From contig JANXNO010000077.1 of NCBI GenBank assembly GCA_025354075.1, positions 1 through 10,180 on the forward strand: a DNA stretch of 10,180 nt, in the 5' to 3' direction. Below the pieces are notes generated by a model, which saw nothing but the letters and a program-made list of their open reading frames with translations, was not told the origin of the DNA and did not search any database. This document shows positions 6,920 to 10,180 of the stretch, piece after piece; the stretch's first letter is position 1, and every line of letters begins with the position of its first letter. Both the position numbers and the translations under genes were made by a program. Source of the DNA: Burkholderiales bacterium (GTDB lineage Bacteria; Pseudomonadota; Gammaproteobacteria; Burkholderiales; Casimicrobiaceae).

Positions 6920-9900
6920 ATGAGCGCTCCCTCCTCCGCCGTCTCCGCCACGCCTGCCGAATCAAACGTGGCGCAAGTGACTCACGGCGCGCGTTGGCGC
7001 AAGCGACTGCTGAAAGTCGCGCTGATTTTTGTGCTAATGACGGCGTTGTTGCTCGTAGCGCTCGCGTGGCTCGTGCCCTATGTGCTCACGTCCGCCGCGC
7101 CCGATTGGTTGAAACAAAAAACAGGCCGCGAACTCAAGGTCGGTGAAGCGTCATTCAATCCATTCACGCTGCGCTTAAACGCGAAAAATATTGCGCTCAT
7201 CGACGCAGCAAAACCGCTGGCAAGCCTTGCGGCGGTTGAGGTGAAGGGCAGTTGGGCGACGCTCAGCAACTTCGCATGGACAGCGGACCACATCACATTG
7301 ACACAGCCGGAACTCACCGCGCGCATCGCCAGCGACGGCTCGCTTGACTGGGTGCGATTTTTGGACGCGTTTCCTAAATCGACCGAGCCGCCGAGCGACA
7401 AAATGCCGCGCATTTTGCTGCACAATCTGAGCATCGCAAACGCCGCCATTCGCCTGACCGATGAACGCATCGGCGCTGCGGAAAAGCGCCTTGAACTGAC
7501 GCCTCTCACGTTCAAACTGGACAAGCTGTCTACGCTGCCGCAGGATCGTGGCGACTACGCGCTGCAAGCCACGCTGAACGACCAAACCCGCGTGCAATGG
7601 ACGGGCCGCGTCGGGTTGAATCCGATTGAAAGCTCGGGCGAGCTCGCCATCACGCAATTGCCGCTGACCCGTGCGCTGTCGATTGCCAATGTGAAGCTGC
7701 CAGTCGGCGTGGCAGGCACGGCGAATCTGAGCGCGAAATACAGCGCGGCGGTCGGCACTGATTTCGCCGCAGCGGGCATCGGCGATGGCGTCCTCGAAAT
7801 CACCGAGCTACGCGCCACACAGAACAAGGACGAAGCGGCGATCAAGTCAATCAAAGTGTCGCCGCTCGCCGCGTCGTGGGCGAAGACGAAAGCCAACGGC
7901 GTTGATCAACAAGTGTTGGCATTGCTGCCGCTGTCCGCTGCGTTGTCTGGCGCAACGATCAAGGTTGGTGGCCAGAAAGATACGCTGCTCAACGTGGTTC
8001 AAATCGCGACCACGCAACCAGTGAACGTGGATCTTTCCGCGCGACGTGTGGAGGTGCCGAAGATCAATATCGTCGGGTTGCAGATGGCCGTCGAGCGCGG
8101 GCGCAATGGCGCGGTGATGATGCCGTTTGCAGCGCCTGCTGAAGTGGTGGCGACTGCGGCAGTCGCTGCGCTTAGCCCCCCTAAGCCCGTCAGTGCGTGG
8201 CAAATAAAGGTAGCAGAAATCGCCACCGACAAAGCGTCGTTCGCGCTGCGCGATCAGTCGTTCAGCACACCGCAAACCGCGTCAGCCAAGCTAGATTTGA
8301 CGCTCGGCGCCGCCATCGTAACCGGTGAAAAACTCAGCTTGCGGGCGTCGGGGAAACGCGTGTTGCTGAGCGAGATTACGCTGCGCGATGATGCGGCAAA
8401 GGACGCGTGGTTGAGCGTGAAAGAAGTACGCGCCGCGCCATTCGATATCGATGTGACCGGCGCCAAAATCGAGTTACCGAAAATTGACATCGTATCGCCA
8501 CTGATCACAATGGCGCTCAGCAAAGACGGGCTTGATGTTGCACGGAAACTTGCGCCCGCCTCTGCCGCGCCTACGATTACAACGGTCGCCGAACCACTTG
8601 CAAAAGGCAGCGCCAACAATGCGCCCGCCAAGATAAGCATCGCAGGCATCGTCATCAATGGCGGTGGCGTCAATTTCACTGACAGCACCTTACCGACAGC
8701 GTTAACCCACGTCGTTGATGCCGTCAAAGTAAACACGGATCGCATCGAACTCGATGGCTCACGACCGCTCACTGCTACCGCCACCGCGACGCTCGCAAGC
8801 GGTGGTGCGATAAAAGCGAAACTCAAATTCGATCAGCGAGGCAACTCGGGCGAAGCAGACATCGCGGTGGAGCGCGCAACACTCGCGCCGCTATCGCCAT
8901 ACCTCAATCGCAACACGCGCCTAAAACTCGGCAAAGGCGAAGCGGCGATTGCCGGTCGAGTGAAATTTTCCGGGGCGGCAAACGCAGCCGAGTCGCTGCG
9001 ATTTGACGGCAACACGACGGTGCGCGATCTTGCGTTGATCGACGAGACCACACTTGCGCCCTTCGCCGAATGGGCCGAGTTGTCAAGCACAGACATCAAG
9101 GTCGTACTCGGCACGCTGGGCACCGAGGTGCTGCTCGCTGATCTGCTCCTCGACCAGCCGCGTGGCAAGCTGATCATCGCGCAGGACGGCACCGTGAATC
9201 TCGCGCAGATTGGCAAGGTGGATGCTCCGTCCGTTACGCCCGCGACACAAGCCGCCCCCGCACCTGTAGATGCTGAAAATAAAACCCGCGTCAAGGTGGA
9301 TCGCCTACAAGTGACAGGTGGAAATATTGAGTTCGCCGACCTTTCATTGCGTCCGCAATTTGGCGTGCGCGTTTCCGATTTGGCGGGGCTGATCGTGGGT
9401 CTGTCGACAGAACCCTCATCGCGTGCGGAAGTGTCGATGGAGGGCAAGGTGGATGAGTTTGGCCTTGCACGATTGTCGGGCAATCTGTCACCGCTCGGCG
9501 CGACCGAGTACACCGATTTGAAGGCTACCTTTCGCAATCTGGAGATGAAAAACCTCACGCCGTATTCCGGCAAATTTGCGGGGCGCACGATTGAATCTGG
9601 CAAGCTCTCGCTCGATCTGGAATACAAAATAAACCAGCGCAAACTGCGCGGCGAAAACCAAATCATCATCGACAACCTGACACTTGGCGAGCGCGTCGAC
9701 AGCAAGGATGCGACCAATCTGCCACTTGATCTGGCGCTGGCGTTGCTGCGCGACAGCAAGGGCGTGATTGACCTAGGATTGCCGGTGCAAGGCTCGCTCG
9801 ACGACCCGCAATTTAACTACGGCAGTTTGATCTGGAAGGCCATCGTCAACGTGTTGACCAAGATCGTTACCGCGCCGTTTCGTGCGCTCGGCGCGCTTCT

Positions 9901-10180
9901 AGGCGGCAGCGGTGAAGAGTTCGAAGCGGTGATTTTTGAGCCGGGTGAAGCACGTCTGTTGCCACCGGAACGCGAGAAGCTCGCCACGCTAGCGAAGGCG
10001 CTGGAACAGCGGCCGCAACTGAAGCTCGTAGTCGAAGGTCGATTTGACAAAGCGCTGGACCGCGAAGCGCTGGCCGACAACATCGTGAAGCTGGAAGTTA
10101 GCAAACGCGCCGGCATGAAAGCGCCGGCTGCGAACGAGCCGCTTATCATTTCTTTCACCGATGCTAAAGTGCAAACAGCG
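6920..10180 (+). CDS. DUF748/AsmA-like large envelope protein, 3' end missing
   Basis: From the ATG at 6920 the frame stays open to the last base, 1087 codons, and the stop codon is off the window. After a cytoplasmic tail comes one membrane helix at about 32-54 (KVALIFVLMTALLLVALAWL), so the bulk should lie in the periplasm. The segment ELKVGEASFNPFTLRLNAKNI at 71-91 is typical of AsmA-like/DUF748 proteins. Residues about 934-1000 match the family C-terminal block: LPLDLALALLRDSKGVIDL, then GSLDDPQF and an IWKAIVNVLTKIVTAPFRALGALLGG stretch, followed by an OmpA-like region with EPGEARLLPPEREKLATLAKAL. AsmA-like proteins form long beta-groove bridges implicated in lipid transport or outer-membrane assembly; DUF748 members themselves are uncharacterised. 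Only AGAG lies near a ribosome-binding position before the ATG. It probably shares a transcript with the binding-protein gene. Confidence 0.92.
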   Translation, partial: MSAPSSAVSATPAESNVAQVTHGARWRKRLLKVALIFVLMTALLLVALAWLVPYVLTSAAPDWLKQKTGRELKVGEASFNPFTLRLNAKNIALIDAAKPLASLAAVEVKGSWATLSNFAWTADHITLTQPELTARIASDGSLDWVRFLDAFPKSTEPPSDKMPRILLHNLSIANAAIRLTDERIGAAEKRLELTPLTFKLDKLSTLPQDRGDYALQATLNDQTRVQWTGRVGLNPIESSGELAITQLPLTRALSIANVKLPVGVAGTANLSAKYSAAVGTDFAAAGIGDGVLEITELRATQNKDEAAIKSIKVSPLAASWAKTKANGVDQQVLALLPLSAALSGATIKVGGQKDTLLNVVQIATTQPVNVDLSARRVEVPKINIVGLQMAVERGRNGAVMMPFAAPAEVVATAAVAALSPPKPVSAWQIKVAEIATDKASFALRDQSFSTPQTASAKLDLTLGAAIVTGEKLSLRASGKRVLLSEITLRDDAAKDAWLSVKEVRAAPFDIDVTGAKIELPKIDIVSPLITMALSKDGLDVARKLAPASAAPTITTVAEPLAKGSANNAPAKISIAGIVINGGGVNFTDSTLPTALTHVVDAVKVNTDRIELDGSRPLTATATATLASGGAIKAKLKFDQRGNSGEADIAVERATLAPLSPYLNRNTRLKLGKGEAAIAGRVKFSGAANAAESLRFDGNTTVRDLALIDETTLAPFAEWAELSSTDIKVVLGTLGTEVLLADLLLDQPRGKLIIAQDGTVNLAQIGKVDAPSVTPATQAAPAPVDAENKTRVKVDRLQVTGGNIEFADLSLRPQFGVRVSDLAGLIVGLSTEPSSRAEVSMEGKVDEFGLARLSGNLSPLGATEYTDLKATFRNLEMKNLTPYSGKFAGRTIESGKLSLDLEYKINQRKLRGENQIIIDNLTLGERVDSKDATNLPLDLALALLRDSKGVIDLGLPVQGSLDDPQFNYGSLIWKAIVNVLTKIVTAPFRALGALLGGSGEEFEAVIFEPGEARLLPPEREKLATLAKALEQRPQLKLVVEGRFDKALDREALADNIVKLEVSKRAGMKAPAANEPLIISFTDAKVQTA

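Noticed and set aside
8833..9759. Long minus-strand open frame of 308 codons, and a further 190-codon one at 8254-8826
   Set aside because: Both lie entirely opposite the DUF748 frame, are rich in Ser, Arg and Ala as antisense frames of GC-rich genes are, and show no family motif. The plus-strand frame has recognisable domains throughout.

Overview
The window looks like an ordinary chromosomal segment of a GC-rich proteobacterium, most likely a betaproteobacterium of the Burkholderiales type. The reasons are the compact xseB-ispA-dxs order, the sequence character of XseB and the periplasmic binding protein, and a Rieske oxygenase gene divergent from xseB, which I recall from Burkholderiales genomes. 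I see no insertion sequence, phage gene, CRISPR array, tRNA or rRNA.

Layout. Positions 1-894 (+) hold the 3' part of a TehA/SLAC1-family transporter gene whose start lies off the window. It converges on a minus-strand cluster: dxs (924-2771), ispA (2869-3753) and xseB (3757-3975), transcribed in the order xseB, ispA, dxs. Dxs makes 1-deoxy-D-xylulose 5-phosphate, the entry metabolite of the MEP isoprenoid pathway, and IspA condenses the resulting C5 units into farnesyl diphosphate for quinones and the undecaprenyl carrier. XseB is the small subunit of exonuclease VII and shares the transcript without sharing the pathway.

A 338-bp divergent region (3976-4313) separates xseB from a Rieske non-haem iron oxygenase gene (4314-5441, +). 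It contains a good sigma70-like promoter whose -10 box lies inside a perfect inverted repeat, followed by about 150 nt of leader with several possible hairpins. This is the least explained part of the window.

After a 288-bp gap with a perfect 9-bp inverted repeat comes a secreted branched-chain-amino-acid-type substrate-binding protein (5730-6842, +) with no permease or ATPase gene beside it. From 6920 to the right edge an open frame of 1087 codons encodes most of a very large DUF748/AsmA-like envelope protein, whose end is off the window. Four spaced copies of a 17-residue motif are visible in it.

The coding genes are recognisable families. No new multi-gene system is evident. The points worth a second look are the oxygenase promoter and leader, the substrate of that oxygenase, and the orphan binding protein next to the DUF748 gene.
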